Made by a program: the position numbers and the translations under genes. From Agrobacterium fabrum str. C58 (GTDB lineage Bacteria; Pseudomonadota; Alphaproteobacteria; Rhizobiales; Rhizobiaceae), in contig NC_003063.2 of the NCBI RefSeq assembly GCF_000092025.1, positions 1,369,501-1,433,500 on the forward strand: a stretch of DNA of 64,000 nt, written 5' to 3'. Every line of letters begins with the position of its first letter. Within the stretch, counting starts at the first letter, position 1. Positions 54,445-63,075 of the stretch are shown here, piece by piece. A model generated the notes under the pieces. It did no database searches. It was not told where the DNA came from and saw only the letters and a program-made list of their open reading frames with translations.

Positions 54445-54984
54445 ATGGCTCAGATGACGGTAGGTGTGGAATACGGGTTGCATTGTCTCCTGTGGTTGGC
54501 GAGTTCTCCTGGCGCTCCGCTCAGCAGTCGCGATCTGGCTGAACTGCAGGGAATTTCTCCGAGCTTTCTGGCGAAGATATTTCCGAAGCTGGAGAAGGCA
54601 GGGATCGTGTCCGCATCCGAGGGGATCAAAGGCGGATATCTGCTGGCAAGGCCGCCTGGAGATATCACCGTCCTTGAAGTCGTCGACACCATCGAAGGCA
54701 GGAAGCCGCTGTTTGACTGTCAGGAAATTCGAGGTCGCTGTGCCGTTTTTCGGCAGCGTCCGCCCTCATGGGCGACCAAAGGTGTCTGCGCGATCCATGC
54801 GGTGATGTTGCGCGCGGAAAAAGCGATGCGGGATTCGCTTGCAAGCCAGACGCTGGCCGATATAGCCGGCGATTTCGGGCGCAAGGCCCCGCCGGAATTC
54901 TCCGAGGACGTCCGCCAATGGCTTGATCTCAAGGTGAAGAGACGGACCCGCCGGACAGTCACGGAAGATGGGTCGTTGCCTTGA
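54445..54984 (+). CDS. Rrf2-family transcriptional regulator
   Basis: 179 aa. It opens MTVGVEYGLHCLLWLASSPG, then LAELQGISPSFLAKIFPKLE and EGIKGGYLLARPPGDITVLE, the Rrf2 winged helix with its glycine wing. The C-terminal part has Cys92, Cys99 and Cys115, spaced x6 and x15; IscR/NsrR/RirA use three cysteines for an iron-sulfur cluster, but with shorter second spacing, so cluster binding is possible, not certain. Divergent from mscS. It may sense redox, nitric oxide or iron. The C-terminal tail is longer than usual. Confidence 0.88.
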   Translation: MAQMTVGVEYGLHCLLWLASSPGAPLSSRDLAELQGISPSFLAKIFPKLEKAGIVSASEGIKGGYLLARPPGDITVLEVVDTIEGRKPLFDCQEIRGRCAVFRQRPPSWATKGVCAIHAVMLRAEKAMRDSLASQTLADIAGDFGRKAPPEFSEDVRQWLDLKVKRRTRRTVTEDGSLP

Positions 54985-55185
54985 CCTGAGAATTGAACAG
55001 GAGACCAGATTGCCGGTCGACGCGGTTGCTGAGGCAGATGAGGATAGGGTGAAGCGATGAAGGATACAGTCATTTTGGCCGATAACGCCGTTTTTCACCC
55101 GGTGATGCGCAATCGACCGCGGTGCGATGAGGCTGGTGAGCCGTGCATCGTTACCCCCGCAACCCGCCGTTTCGGGAGATGATGA

Positions 55186-55821
55186 ATGGCCGCCGCCACT
55201 GTCGCTGCGGATGATCCGCTGGTTCTCGTCGTCGATGATGACGAAGACGTTCGCCACTCCCTTCAGGAGCTCATGGAATCGGTAGGCCTCGCCGTCGCCT
55301 GTTTTTCTTCGTCCCGGGAACTTTTGAACGTCGGCCTTCCCGACCGGCCTGGCTGCCTGGTGCTGGATGTTCGCATGCCGGGCGCAAGCGGCCTTGACCT
55401 GCAACAGCAGCTCTCGACGCGTGGCGTCACGAAACCCATCGTCTTTCTCACGGGATATGGCGATATTCCGATGACCGTGCAGGCCATGAAGGCAGGTGCC
55501 GTCGATTTCCTGACAAAACCGGTGCGGGACCAGACATTGCTGGACGCCGTGATTGCCGGAATTCAACGAGACGTGGAACAGCGGGCCCAGGCGGAAAATA
55601 TCCACCAGCACGTCACCCGGTTTGACACCCTCACACCCCGTGAACGCCAGGTCCTTGGCGAAGTGGTGCGCGGCCGCCTCAACAAGCAGATCGCTTTCGA
55701 ACTCGGAATAAGCGAGATCACGGTGAAGCTCCACCGCAGCAATGTGATGCGCAAGATGCGCACCACGTCCGTCGGCGAATTGATCCGCGCCTGGGATTCA
55801 CTGCCCTCCAGCCTGCGTTAA
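55186..55821 (+). CDS. FixJ/NarL-type response regulator
   Basis: 211 aa. Receiver domain at 12-130 with acidic DDD at 17-19, phospho-acceptor Asp61 in LVLDVRMPGASG and Lys in FLTKPVRD. Then a LuxR-type helix-turn-helix (LTPRERQVLGEVVRGRLNKQ, GISEITVKLHRSNVMRKM). The FixJ branch is usually driven by PAS-type kinases; the multi-PAS kinase at 59708 is the obvious partner although it lies 4 kb away. GGGAG precedes ATG 55186. Confidence 0.92.
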   Translation: MAAATVAADDPLVLVVDDDEDVRHSLQELMESVGLAVACFSSSRELLNVGLPDRPGCLVLDVRMPGASGLDLQQQLSTRGVTKPIVFLTGYGDIPMTVQAMKAGAVDFLTKPVRDQTLLDAVIAGIQRDVEQRAQAENIHQHVTRFDTLTPRERQVLGEVVRGRLNKQIAFELGISEITVKLHRSNVMRKMRTTSVGELIRAWDSLPSSLR

Positions 55822-56132
55822 AAGCCGCAAGCCTGAGCCTGAACGCCGTTACCTTATTTTCAGTCGCTATGCCATGACCCTCAATGAGGCGCGAGGCCGC
55901 CTCTCGTCGCGGGCCGTCGTCGCATCGGGGTCGATCGGCGCATCTAATCACCCGATCTATCCTACCTGTACTCCGGGACTAGATGGTCGATGCCTCCGTT
56001 CGATAGGCGAACGACCCGCCGTGACGCATTGTCCCCGAAGGAAACAGCGTCGCTAATCGAGGAAGCGGTCTCGGCAAAGGCACGCAGGCAGTTCCGGAAA
56101 TTCAAATCAAACTTGAAACCAGGAGATTGGAC
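55822..56132. other. Intergenic region upstream of the NmrA-like gene
   Basis: 311 bases with no supported gene. It probably holds the promoter of the NmrA-like gene. A ribosome site AGGAG lies just before 56133. The stretch CTACCTGTACTCCGGGACTA around 55960-55981 could be a regulator site but has no proven match. Confidence 0.4.
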
Positions 56133-56891
56133 ATGAAAATCGTTGTTATCGGAGGGACCGGCCTCATTGGTTCGAAGACCGTCGAACGGCTTCGCAAGAA
56201 GGGGCACGAGGTGCTCGCCGCTTCTCCGAATTCGGGTGTGAACACGGTGACGGGAGAAGGCCTCGCCGGAGCGTTGGTGGGTGCGGAGGTTGTGATCGAT
56301 CTGGCGAATTCGCCTTCCTTCGAAGAAAAGGCCGCCATGGATTTCTTTGAAGCGGCCGGTCGCAATCTTTTTGCGGCGGAAAAGACCGCGGGGGTTCGCC
56401 ACCACGTCGCTTTGTCGGTTGTCGGTACTGACCGTATGCAAGAAATGGGATATTTTCGCGCCAAGCTGCGCCAGGAAGAGCATATCCGCAAGTCGGGTGT
56501 TCCCTACACTATACTGCATGCGACCCAGTTCTTCGAGTTCGTCGGCGCCATCGCCCAATCCGCAACCGAAGGCACGACTGTTCGCGTGCCGACCGGTGCA
56601 TTCCAGCCGATTGCGGCAGACAATGTCGCCGATGCCATGGCTGATGCCGCTCTTGCCGCGCCGGTGAACGGTGTGATCGAGATCGCCGGCCCGGAGCGTG
56701 CCCCGATGAACGAATTCATCGCGCGTTACCTCAAAGCCACCAACGATCCGCGCAGCATCGTCGCCGACCCACGTGCCCGTTATTTCGAGGTCTCCGTCGA
56801 CGACCGGACGCTGGTTCCGGATGACGGCGCCCGCCTTGGAGCTATCCGCTTCGAAGACTGGCTGGCGCTCTCCGCCGCCCAGAAAAAATAA
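56133..56891 (+). CDS. NmrA-like atypical short-chain dehydrogenase (NAD(P)-binding)
   Basis: 252 aa. The Rossmann motif KIVVIGGTGLIGSKTVERLR starts the protein, followed by ANSPSFEE, HHVALSVVGTDRM and YTILHATQFFEFVG, which is the NmrA/SDR-a group with no classical Tyr-Lys pair visible. Such proteins often sense NAD(P) redox state or reduce quinones. ATG 56133 follows AGGAG. It is the first of a small plus-strand set with an exported cupin; both fit an oxidative-stress theme. Confidence 0.9.
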   Translation: MKIVVIGGTGLIGSKTVERLRKKGHEVLAASPNSGVNTVTGEGLAGALVGAEVVIDLANSPSFEEKAAMDFFEAAGRNLFAAEKTAGVRHHVALSVVGTDRMQEMGYFRAKLRQEEHIRKSGVPYTILHATQFFEFVGAIAQSATEGTTVRVPTGAFQPIAADNVADAMADAALAAPVNGVIEIAGPERAPMNEFIARYLKATNDPRSIVADPRARYFEVSVDDRTLVPDDGARLGAIRFEDWLALSAAQKK

Positions 56892-56968
56892 GCGGTTTGC
56901 GCTCACGAAACCCTATCGGCCTCGCCGGTCTTTCGGGACCGCGGGTCTCCAATTTCAGGAGTTGAAAA

Positions 56969-57382
56969 ATGATCAGAACACTTCTCTGCGCAACGGCTCT
57001 CGTCCTTGCCTCCGTGGCTGCGGCGACGGCGCATGACACCAATAGCGGTGAAAACGTAAAGGTCGTTTACGACCAGCCACTGCCGAATGTGCCGGGCAAA
57101 AGCTTGAAGGGCGTGCTCGTCGAATATGCCCCAGGCGGCACGTCGCCGGCTCATACGCATCCCAATTCCGCATTCATCTACGCGACTGTTCTTGAGGGTG
57201 CGATCACCAGCCAGGTCAATAATGGGCCGGTGACCGTCTATCACGCCGGCGAGAATTTCTCCGAGTATCCGGGGGACCATCATGCCGTCAGCGAAAATGC
57301 AAGCAAGACGGAACGCGCGCGCTTGCTTGCCGTGTTCGTGGTCGATACCAACGAAACCAATCTGACGGTCTACGAAAAATAA
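56969..57382 (+). CDS. Exported cupin-domain protein
   Basis: 137 aa with signal peptide MIRTLLCATALVLASVAAAT, then HDTNSGENVKVVYDQ. One cupin barrel: PAHTHPNSAFIYATVLEGAI gives the two histidines of motif 1, and ENFSEYPGDHHAVSENAS is motif 2 with a further histidine. It would hold a metal in the periplasm. Relatives are called cupin or quercetin-dioxygenase-like proteins; activity unknown. It follows NmrA by 77 bases and ends before two hairpins. Confidence 0.88.
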   Translation: MIRTLLCATALVLASVAAATAHDTNSGENVKVVYDQPLPNVPGKSLKGVLVEYAPGGTSPAHTHPNSAFIYATVLEGAITSQVNNGPVTVYHAGENFSEYPGDHHAVSENASKTERARLLAVFVVDTNETNLTVYEK

Positions 57383-57393
57383 GCTGACTGCGA

Positions 57394-57451
57394 AAAGTGC
57401 GATCCTCGCCGCACTTTCACAGTGGGGTGGCGCCGTTAAGCAGCGCCACCC
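57394..57451. terminator. Two consecutive hairpins after the cupin gene
   Basis: First: AAAGTGCG (57394-57401) pairs with CGCACTTT (57410-57417), eight-base stem and loop. Second: GGGTGGCGC (57425-57433) pairs with GCGCCACCC (57443-57451), nine-base stem. No strong T-run follows either, but the pair likely ends or separates the cupin transcript from the CBS gene. Confidence 0.6.
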
Positions 57452-57518
57452 TACGCTCCTGCCATAGTCAAATTGATGGTCCCGGCTGCGCCAATGCGCG
57501 CCGTCAGGAGGAATTTTC

Positions 57519-57950
57519 ATGCGTATCGAAAAACTCTATCCCATGACGTCGGCGCGCCTGATGATGATCGATGTCGCCGCTACACTCCAGGTGGCGGCCC
57601 TGACGCTTTCCAATCCAGGGATTGGGCTTGCCGTCGTTCGCGGACAAGGCGGCAAGGCTGCGGGCGTGCTCAGCAAGTCCGACCTCATCCGGCATATGAC
57701 GGATGGCGAGCAGGAGGCGAGCGTTGAATCTCTGATGAGCCGAAACATTGTTTCCTGCAGCCCGGCAGACGAATTGCAGACGGCATGGCAGGTGATGGTG
57801 GACAATCGCGTCCAGAACATGCCGGTGCTCGACGCGGATGCAAGGCCCCTCGGCGTCCTCGATATCCGCGATGCGCTGAAAGTGCTCTTCGAACAGGAGC
57901 AGCTGCAGGAACACATGCTGGCGAACTACATCGCCGGCATCGGTTATTGA
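57519..57950 (+). CDS. CBS-domain pair protein
   Basis: 143 aa with two CBS motifs (about residues 8-65 and 70-135; the second shows SRNIVSCSPADELQTAWQVM and NRVQNMPVLDADARPLGVLD). CBS pairs bind adenine nucleotides (AMP, ATP, NADH, SAM) and act as energy sensors. AGGAGG lies ahead of ATG 57519. It stands 24 bases before a MscS channel with a cyclic-nucleotide-type domain, so it may regulate that channel; this is inference. Confidence 0.88.
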   Translation: MRIEKLYPMTSARLMMIDVAATLQVAALTLSNPGIGLAVVRGQGGKAAGVLSKSDLIRHMTDGEQEASVESLMSRNIVSCSPADELQTAWQVMVDNRVQNMPVLDADARPLGVLDIRDALKVLFEQEQLQEHMLANYIAGIGY

Positions 57951-57974
57951 CCACCGGAGATCGCGAGGATCACG

Positions 57975-59465
57975 ATGCTGCAGGCATATATGGGTGAAAT
58001 CGCCGCTGCGCCGCTGGCATGGCTGATCATTCTCGGTCTTGCCGGAATGGCGGTGTGGAAGCGCATCGGTTCGCAGCGCTCCAATCTTCGTCTTGTGGTG
58101 CAGATCGCCTTTTTCGGGGCGATGACCTCTGTTCTCGTTCTCGGAAAAATTCCGCTCGGCCCACCGAAAGATTTGTGGACCGGCGATGAGCATGCCGTTT
58201 TTATTGTCTTCGCCCAATTGTTGTGGTGGCTTCATCTTTCCTGGGCGGTTATCGGTTTCGTGCGAATCTATCTGGTGCTGGAGGGTAGGCCGCGCGAGGC
58301 TCGTCTGTTGCAGGATATCGTCGTTGGCGTCGTTTATGTGTGCGTCACGCTGTCGGCCCTTGCTTTCGTGTTCGGTGTTCCGGTCGGAACGCTGGTTGCA
58401 ACATCAGGCGTTATCGCCATTGCCCTCGGCCTTGCCCTGCAGAACACGCTGGGTGATGTCTTTTCCGGCGTTGCTCTCAACCTTGGCCACACCTATGCGC
58501 TGGGTGACTGGATTCTTCTTGAGGATGGTACGGAAGGCCGGGTGATTGCGAGCACATGGCGTTCGACGCAGATCCTGACGGGTGCGAATAATATCGTCGT
58601 TCTGCCCAATAGTGTTCTTGCCAAGCTGAAGCTGACCAATGTCAGCCGGCCCGATGAAACGCATCTTCTCAAGATGACGGTCCGGCTGGTGCCGACACAC
58701 GCTCCATCCATGATCGAGGAGGCCATGACGACGGTTCTGGCCGGTTGCAACTCGATCATGAGGGAACCTCCGCCGTTGGTTTCGATGAGCGGTCTGGATG
58801 CCACAGCGCTGGAAATCCATTTGTTTTTCCGGGTGAGCAATCCGATGCTGCGGATAAAGGCCCAGAATGAGGTGATCGACCGGTTCTATCGCCACTGCCG
58901 GTCGATTGGATTGCAGCTCGCGATGCCTCCTTCAGCGATCGCCATCATGAACGGTGTTGCGTCTACGGAGATTTCCCGGCGGGCTGAAGCCACCTTGCAG
59001 GAAGTCATCGACGAAAATCCGATCCTCTCCAGATTGACTAGGGCTGAAAGAGAAAAACTGGCGCAGTCGGGCAGCGAACGTGAGTACCGTCAAGGTGAGG
59101 TCATCGTCGTCGAAGGACAGGCTTTGCCTTCGATGATGATCATCCGCACCGGCGTCGTCTCGATGCAGCACGGCGAACAGGAAAAAAGACGCCTTTCTCC
59201 TGGAGATTTTTTTGGCGAAACAGGGCTCCTTGCGGGCATGGGCGAAGCCTATACCCTGCTGGCGCTGACGCGGGTCACCGCTTATGAAATCGACCAGAAA
59301 AGTTTCGCGCGGCTGATCGCCGACCGCCCGGCGATAGCCGAGGAGGTTACGACGATGCTGTTGGCAAGTTCCGGTAACGTCAGCCAGCTGCCACTCACGC
59401 AGGCAAAACATGAACGCAATGCCTCCGCTTTCCTGAAGTCGATCCGGACGATCTTCAGTACCTGA
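57975..59465 (+). CDS. MscS-type channel with C-terminal cyclic-nucleotide-binding-like domain
   Basis: 496 aa. Four hydrophobic segments up to about residue 170, the last being the MscS pore helix (VATSGVIAIALGLALQNTLG); then the beta domain (YALGDWILLEDGTEGRV) and, from about residue 350, a cyclic-nucleotide-binding fold (REKLAQSGSEREYRQGEVIV, DFFGETGLLAGMGEAYTLLA). The phosphate-binding cassette lacks the usual arginine (expected RxAT; here EAYTLLALT), so canonical cAMP binding is doubtful. This is the bacterial CNG (bCNG) architecture. Sits directly after the CBS gene. Confidence 0.88.
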   Translation: MLQAYMGEIAAAPLAWLIILGLAGMAVWKRIGSQRSNLRLVVQIAFFGAMTSVLVLGKIPLGPPKDLWTGDEHAVFIVFAQLLWWLHLSWAVIGFVRIYLVLEGRPREARLLQDIVVGVVYVCVTLSALAFVFGVPVGTLVATSGVIAIALGLALQNTLGDVFSGVALNLGHTYALGDWILLEDGTEGRVIASTWRSTQILTGANNIVVLPNSVLAKLKLTNVSRPDETHLLKMTVRLVPTHAPSMIEEAMTTVLAGCNSIMREPPPLVSMSGLDATALEIHLFFRVSNPMLRIKAQNEVIDRFYRHCRSIGLQLAMPPSAIAIMNGVASTEISRRAEATLQEVIDENPILSRLTRAEREKLAQSGSEREYRQGEVIVVEGQALPSMMIIRTGVVSMQHGEQEKRRLSPGDFFGETGLLAGMGEAYTLLALTRVTAYEIDQKSFARLIADRPAIAEEVTTMLLASSGNVSQLPLTQAKHERNASAFLKSIRTIFST

Positions 59466-59707
59466 ATAGCAGGATAGTGCTGTCGGGAATGCTCCGGGAA
59501 CAAGCGCCTGCGCGCAGGTCCTGCCCGTACCGACCACGGGCCGCAGGGTTGGTGCGCGGTGATGACCCTCTAAATCCTCGCCCTATCCTTCGGAACAGGT
59601 GTCCTTGTCGCAAGCTCCGGTATACCGTTCTCGCCAGATGGCTGTGCTGCGGTTTCGGTTCAACGTGCATCACGGCGATCTCAAACATGATGGGATCGGG
59701 TTGAGGC

Positions 59708-62350
59708 ATGTCGAGGTCCGCGGAAACGTCAGGGATGGATGGAGCGGGATCGGCAAGGCCACCCGATATAGATGCCGTTGAGGCAGCGAAGGTCGTCGAG
59801 CGCATTATCGGCAATGCCTGGGCGGCCGATGCCAACGGCAATTTCATTTATGTGACGCCGGCCGCACTCGCCTTTTTCGGCATAAGCCTTGAAAGTCTCA
59901 ATTCCCAATCGGGCGAAAGCGCGTTCGGCTGGAAGCGGGTCATTCACCCGGAAGACTACGAGTCTGCCGCCGCTGCCTGGCGCCGGTGCCTACGGACAGG
60001 CGAGCACTACAATGTCGAGCACCGCATGTTGCGGGCGACGGGTGTTTATGGCTGGGCGCGCAGCACCGGTCAGCCTATACGCGACGGAAATGGCGTGATC
60101 CTGGGGTGGTACGGTACGGTGATCGACATCGCTCTGGCGTCGCGGGAGGACAATCGCGACGATCCCTCCGCCGGTCGAACTCCACAGGATATTCTCCGGT
60201 CGATGGACACCGTCCATCCGCACGACCGCGCGGCGATCGAGCAGGCGGCGGCACGAGCCTTCTTTCATGGCATCCCGCAGATCACCCGCTACCGCGAGCT
60301 TCAGGCGGATGGCAGCTATCGGCAGGTCGAACTCCGGCTCGAGCCGGAAAATGGCGTCAGTGCGGAGGTCGATCCGGCAATGACGCGGCAGGACGAGCCA
60401 TGGATGAGGGCCAGTTCTTTCGGTGAGACGCGCAATGCGGTCCAGGCCGCTCTTGCCATCGAAAAACTTTATGGCGACGCTTGGGCGATCGATGCGATCG
60501 GGCAGTTTACCTATGCAACGCCAGCCTCGCAGAATTCGGTCGCGAGGGCGCTCGATGATCTCAACGCTCTGCTGGACGACAAGCCGTTTCTCGGTGGCGG
60601 CAGGCAGGGCTGGCAGCGTGGCATCCACCCCGACGACAGCGACAGGGCAGCGGAAACACTGCGCCGCTGCCTCAGAACGGGAGAACACTGGAATTGCGAA
60701 TACAGGGCCGCGCGCGCCGATGGCAGCTATGTCTGGCATCGGGCTGCGGCGCGCCCGACGCGTGACGAGCAGGGCCGCATCACGGGATGGTATGGAACCG
60801 CGCTGGACATCGACGTGTATAAGAGGACGGAAGCCGCCCTTCGCGAACGCGAACGGCAGCTGCAGCAGCTTATCGACACCGTACCGGCGCTGATCTGGAG
60901 CACGATGGCGGACGGAGCGCCGGCCTATGTCAACAGGCAGTTCACGGAAGTGACTGGCGCCACGCTTGAAGATATGACGGCGCCCAATGGGTCACCGTCG
61001 CTTGGTGTCGTTCATCCGGAGGACAGGGCTGCGGCACGCGAGGCGTTTCTGCGTTCTGTCGAGGCTGGCATTCCCTATCTTCAGCGATACCGCCAGCTCC
61101 GGGCCGGCGGCAGCTATCGCTGGACCGAAACGCGCGCGGAACCGTTGCGCGATGACACTGGCACGATCATTTACTGGTACGGCGTCAGTTCCGACATTCA
61201 TGATCTCATAACCACGCAGGAAGCTTTGCGCGAAAGCGAACGGCACCTTCAGCAGCTCGTCGAAACGCTGCCTGCGTTAATTTATTGCGCCCTGCCGGAT
61301 GGGAAACCCATCTATCGCAGCCAGCGGCTGCGCCAGTATCTCGGCTTCAATCTTGAAGACACGGACGGTTTCGGAAAATCCCGGCTGGATGGTACGCTGG
61401 ATGCGGTCATCCATCCCGATGATCTCGCGGTGGTCAAGGAACATTATGCCCATTCGCTGGCGACCGGCGAGCCCTATTTGCAGCGACATCGGCTGCGTCG
61501 CTTCGATGGCGTGTATCGCTGGGTGGAGACCCGAGCCTCGGCCATGCGCAATGGCGACGGTGAGATCGCGCAGTGGAACGGTATCTGCCTCGATATCGAG
61601 GATCAGGTGCAGGCGCAGGAGGAGCTGAGCCGCGCTCACGAAAACCTCGCGCGCTCCAGCCAGGCGGCCAGCCTTGCGGAATTGTCGGCCTCCATCGCGC
61701 ATGAGGTGAACCAGCCGCTTTCGGCGGTGATGAATTATTCCAGCGCCTGCCAGCGCTGGCTCACCGCCGAACCGCCAAATATCGAACGCGCACAGAAAAC
61801 GCTCGAACGCATTGTCCAGAGCGCCAATTCCGCAGCCGATGTGGTGAGCCGTATTCGAGCCCTCTTCCGGCAATCGACGGATAAGCGGGATAGTACCGAG
61901 CTTGGCGCCGTTGTCCGGCAGGCCCGCGACCTGCTTGCGGAGGAGGCGGGCCGGCGGCGCATCAGGATGACTGTCGAAGGGGAAAGCGGTCTCCTGCTCG
62001 TGCCGTTCGACAGGGTTCAGATCCAGCAGGTATTGGTCAATCTCCTGCGCAATGGCATGGATGCCATGGCTTCCGTTGCGAACGAGCGTGTCCTTCAGGT
62101 CCGTGCTTTCCGGGCGGGCGACATGGTGCGGATAGAAGTCGCGGACCGGGGGAGGGGTGTCCAGTTTCCCGACAGGATTTTCGAGCCCTTTTTCACCACC
62201 AAGGATCAGGGAATGGGCATGGGCCTTGCGATCTGCCGTTCGATCATCGAGGCACATGAGGGGCAATTATGGGCGGAAAAGAACGAACCGATCGGCTCGA
62301 AATTCGTTTTTACCCTGCCGCTCGACATAGCAAAGATCCATGATCGGTAG
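59708..62350 (+). CDS. Multi-PAS sensor histidine kinase
   Basis: 880 aa, apparently cytosolic with no membrane segments. PAS domains lie at about 32-142, a degenerate partial one at 160-215, then 250-370, 385-500 and 515-632. The HisKA box has His665 in ASIAHEVNQPLSAVMNYSS, and the HATPase domain ends with GMGMGLAICRSIIEAHEGQL. The EVNQPL H-box is the FixL/DctB-like type. PAS ligands (heme, flavin, small molecules) cannot be read. The likely partners are the FixJ-type regulator at 55186 and the stand-alone receiver that follows by 21 bases. Confidence 0.9.
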   Translation: MSRSAETSGMDGAGSARPPDIDAVEAAKVVERIIGNAWAADANGNFIYVTPAALAFFGISLESLNSQSGESAFGWKRVIHPEDYESAAAAWRRCLRTGEHYNVEHRMLRATGVYGWARSTGQPIRDGNGVILGWYGTVIDIALASREDNRDDPSAGRTPQDILRSMDTVHPHDRAAIEQAAARAFFHGIPQITRYRELQADGSYRQVELRLEPENGVSAEVDPAMTRQDEPWMRASSFGETRNAVQAALAIEKLYGDAWAIDAIGQFTYATPASQNSVARALDDLNALLDDKPFLGGGRQGWQRGIHPDDSDRAAETLRRCLRTGEHWNCEYRAARADGSYVWHRAAARPTRDEQGRITGWYGTALDIDVYKRTEAALRERERQLQQLIDTVPALIWSTMADGAPAYVNRQFTEVTGATLEDMTAPNGSPSLGVVHPEDRAAAREAFLRSVEAGIPYLQRYRQLRAGGSYRWTETRAEPLRDDTGTIIYWYGVSSDIHDLITTQEALRESERHLQQLVETLPALIYCALPDGKPIYRSQRLRQYLGFNLEDTDGFGKSRLDGTLDAVIHPDDLAVVKEHYAHSLATGEPYLQRHRLRRFDGVYRWVETRASAMRNGDGEIAQWNGICLDIEDQVQAQEELSRAHENLARSSQAASLAELSASIAHEVNQPLSAVMNYSSACQRWLTAEPPNIERAQKTLERIVQSANSAADVVSRIRALFRQSTDKRDSTELGAVVRQARDLLAEEAGRRRIRMTVEGESGLLLVPFDRVQIQQVLVNLLRNGMDAMASVANERVLQVRAFRAGDMVRIEVADRGRGVQFPDRIFEPFFTTKDQGMGMGLAICRSIIEAHEGQLWAEKNEPIGSKFVFTLPLDIAKIHDR

Positions 62351-62371
62351 CCGCTCCGGAGGAAAGACGAT

Positions 62372-62731
62372 ATGAACAGGCCTGTGGTGGCGATCGTTGA
62401 CGACGACCCGAGGGTGCTTGCTTCATTGGTGGAACTGCTCGAATCGGCGGGATACGGAACTCAGAGCTTTCCATCGGGGGAGGCATTGCTGGCCTTCGGG
62501 CTTCAGGGTGTGGATGTGCTGATCACCGATATTGGCATGCCCGGTGCCGACGGGTTCGAGCTTCGCGATATTGTCCGGCAGGCGAGCCCGGAACTACCAG
62601 TCTTCCTGATGAGCGGACGGCACGAAATCGCCGACCAAGACCGGGGCATTGGCGGCTTCCTTCGCAAACCGTTCGACGGACACGCCCTGCTTGCTGCCGT
62701 TCGCGACGTCCTGGATATCGGGCAGGACTGA
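62372..62731 (+). CDS. Stand-alone response-regulator receiver domain
   Basis: 119 aa, receiver only. Acidic pocket at DDD (10-12), phospho-acceptor Asp53 in LITDIGMPGADGFEL, Thr/Ser switch at MSGR and Lys in FLRKPFDG. No output domain, as in CheY- or Spo0F-like proteins or the FixJ receiver. It follows the multi-PAS kinase by 21 bases with GGAGG, so it probably relays or drains phosphate from that kinase. Confidence 0.93.
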   Translation: MNRPVVAIVDDDPRVLASLVELLESAGYGTQSFPSGEALLAFGLQGVDVLITDIGMPGADGFELRDIVRQASPELPVFLMSGRHEIADQDRGIGGFLRKPFDGHALLAAVRDVLDIGQD

Positions 62732-63075
62732 GCCCAACCCGATATTTGCCGCAGCTTCGTCTTGCACCAACATCATGGTTGTTGCCGCCGGCGCAGTTGA
62801 TGGGAGAGCTGGCCGCTTGACCTTGAAGACAATCGCGCCGAACGAGGCCTCTGCCTTGGTGACAGATGACCTCGACGTGTCTCAAGGCCATTTTCGAAAC
62901 GCCAGGGCGTCCATGGCTCAACGCTCGGTCTCGTAAACGAACGGAACAGTCAACCCTGTGCCTGGGGGTAGTCCTCCCCCTTCCTCAGCTCAATCGACCG
63001 TCAAAACGCATCTCCATACACTTCGCCGCATGGTTCGTGTCCCACGTTCCAACCCGCGCAGAACAGGAGCGCATC
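62732..63075. other. Intergenic region upstream of the MBL hydrolase
   Basis: 344 bases with no supported gene. An open frame in it looks like noise. The stretch GGGGGTAGTCCTCCCCC near 62965-62981 is a GC-rich dyad-like site that could bind a regulator. A good ribosome site (AGGAG) lies just before 63076. Confidence 0.4.

Noticed and set aside
55960..62981. Shared TAGTCC-like sequence near 55975 (minus strand) and 62968 (plus strand) as a common FixJ-type binding site
   Set aside because: Only about six bases agree, and the orientation relative to the genes differs, so chance is a simple explanation.
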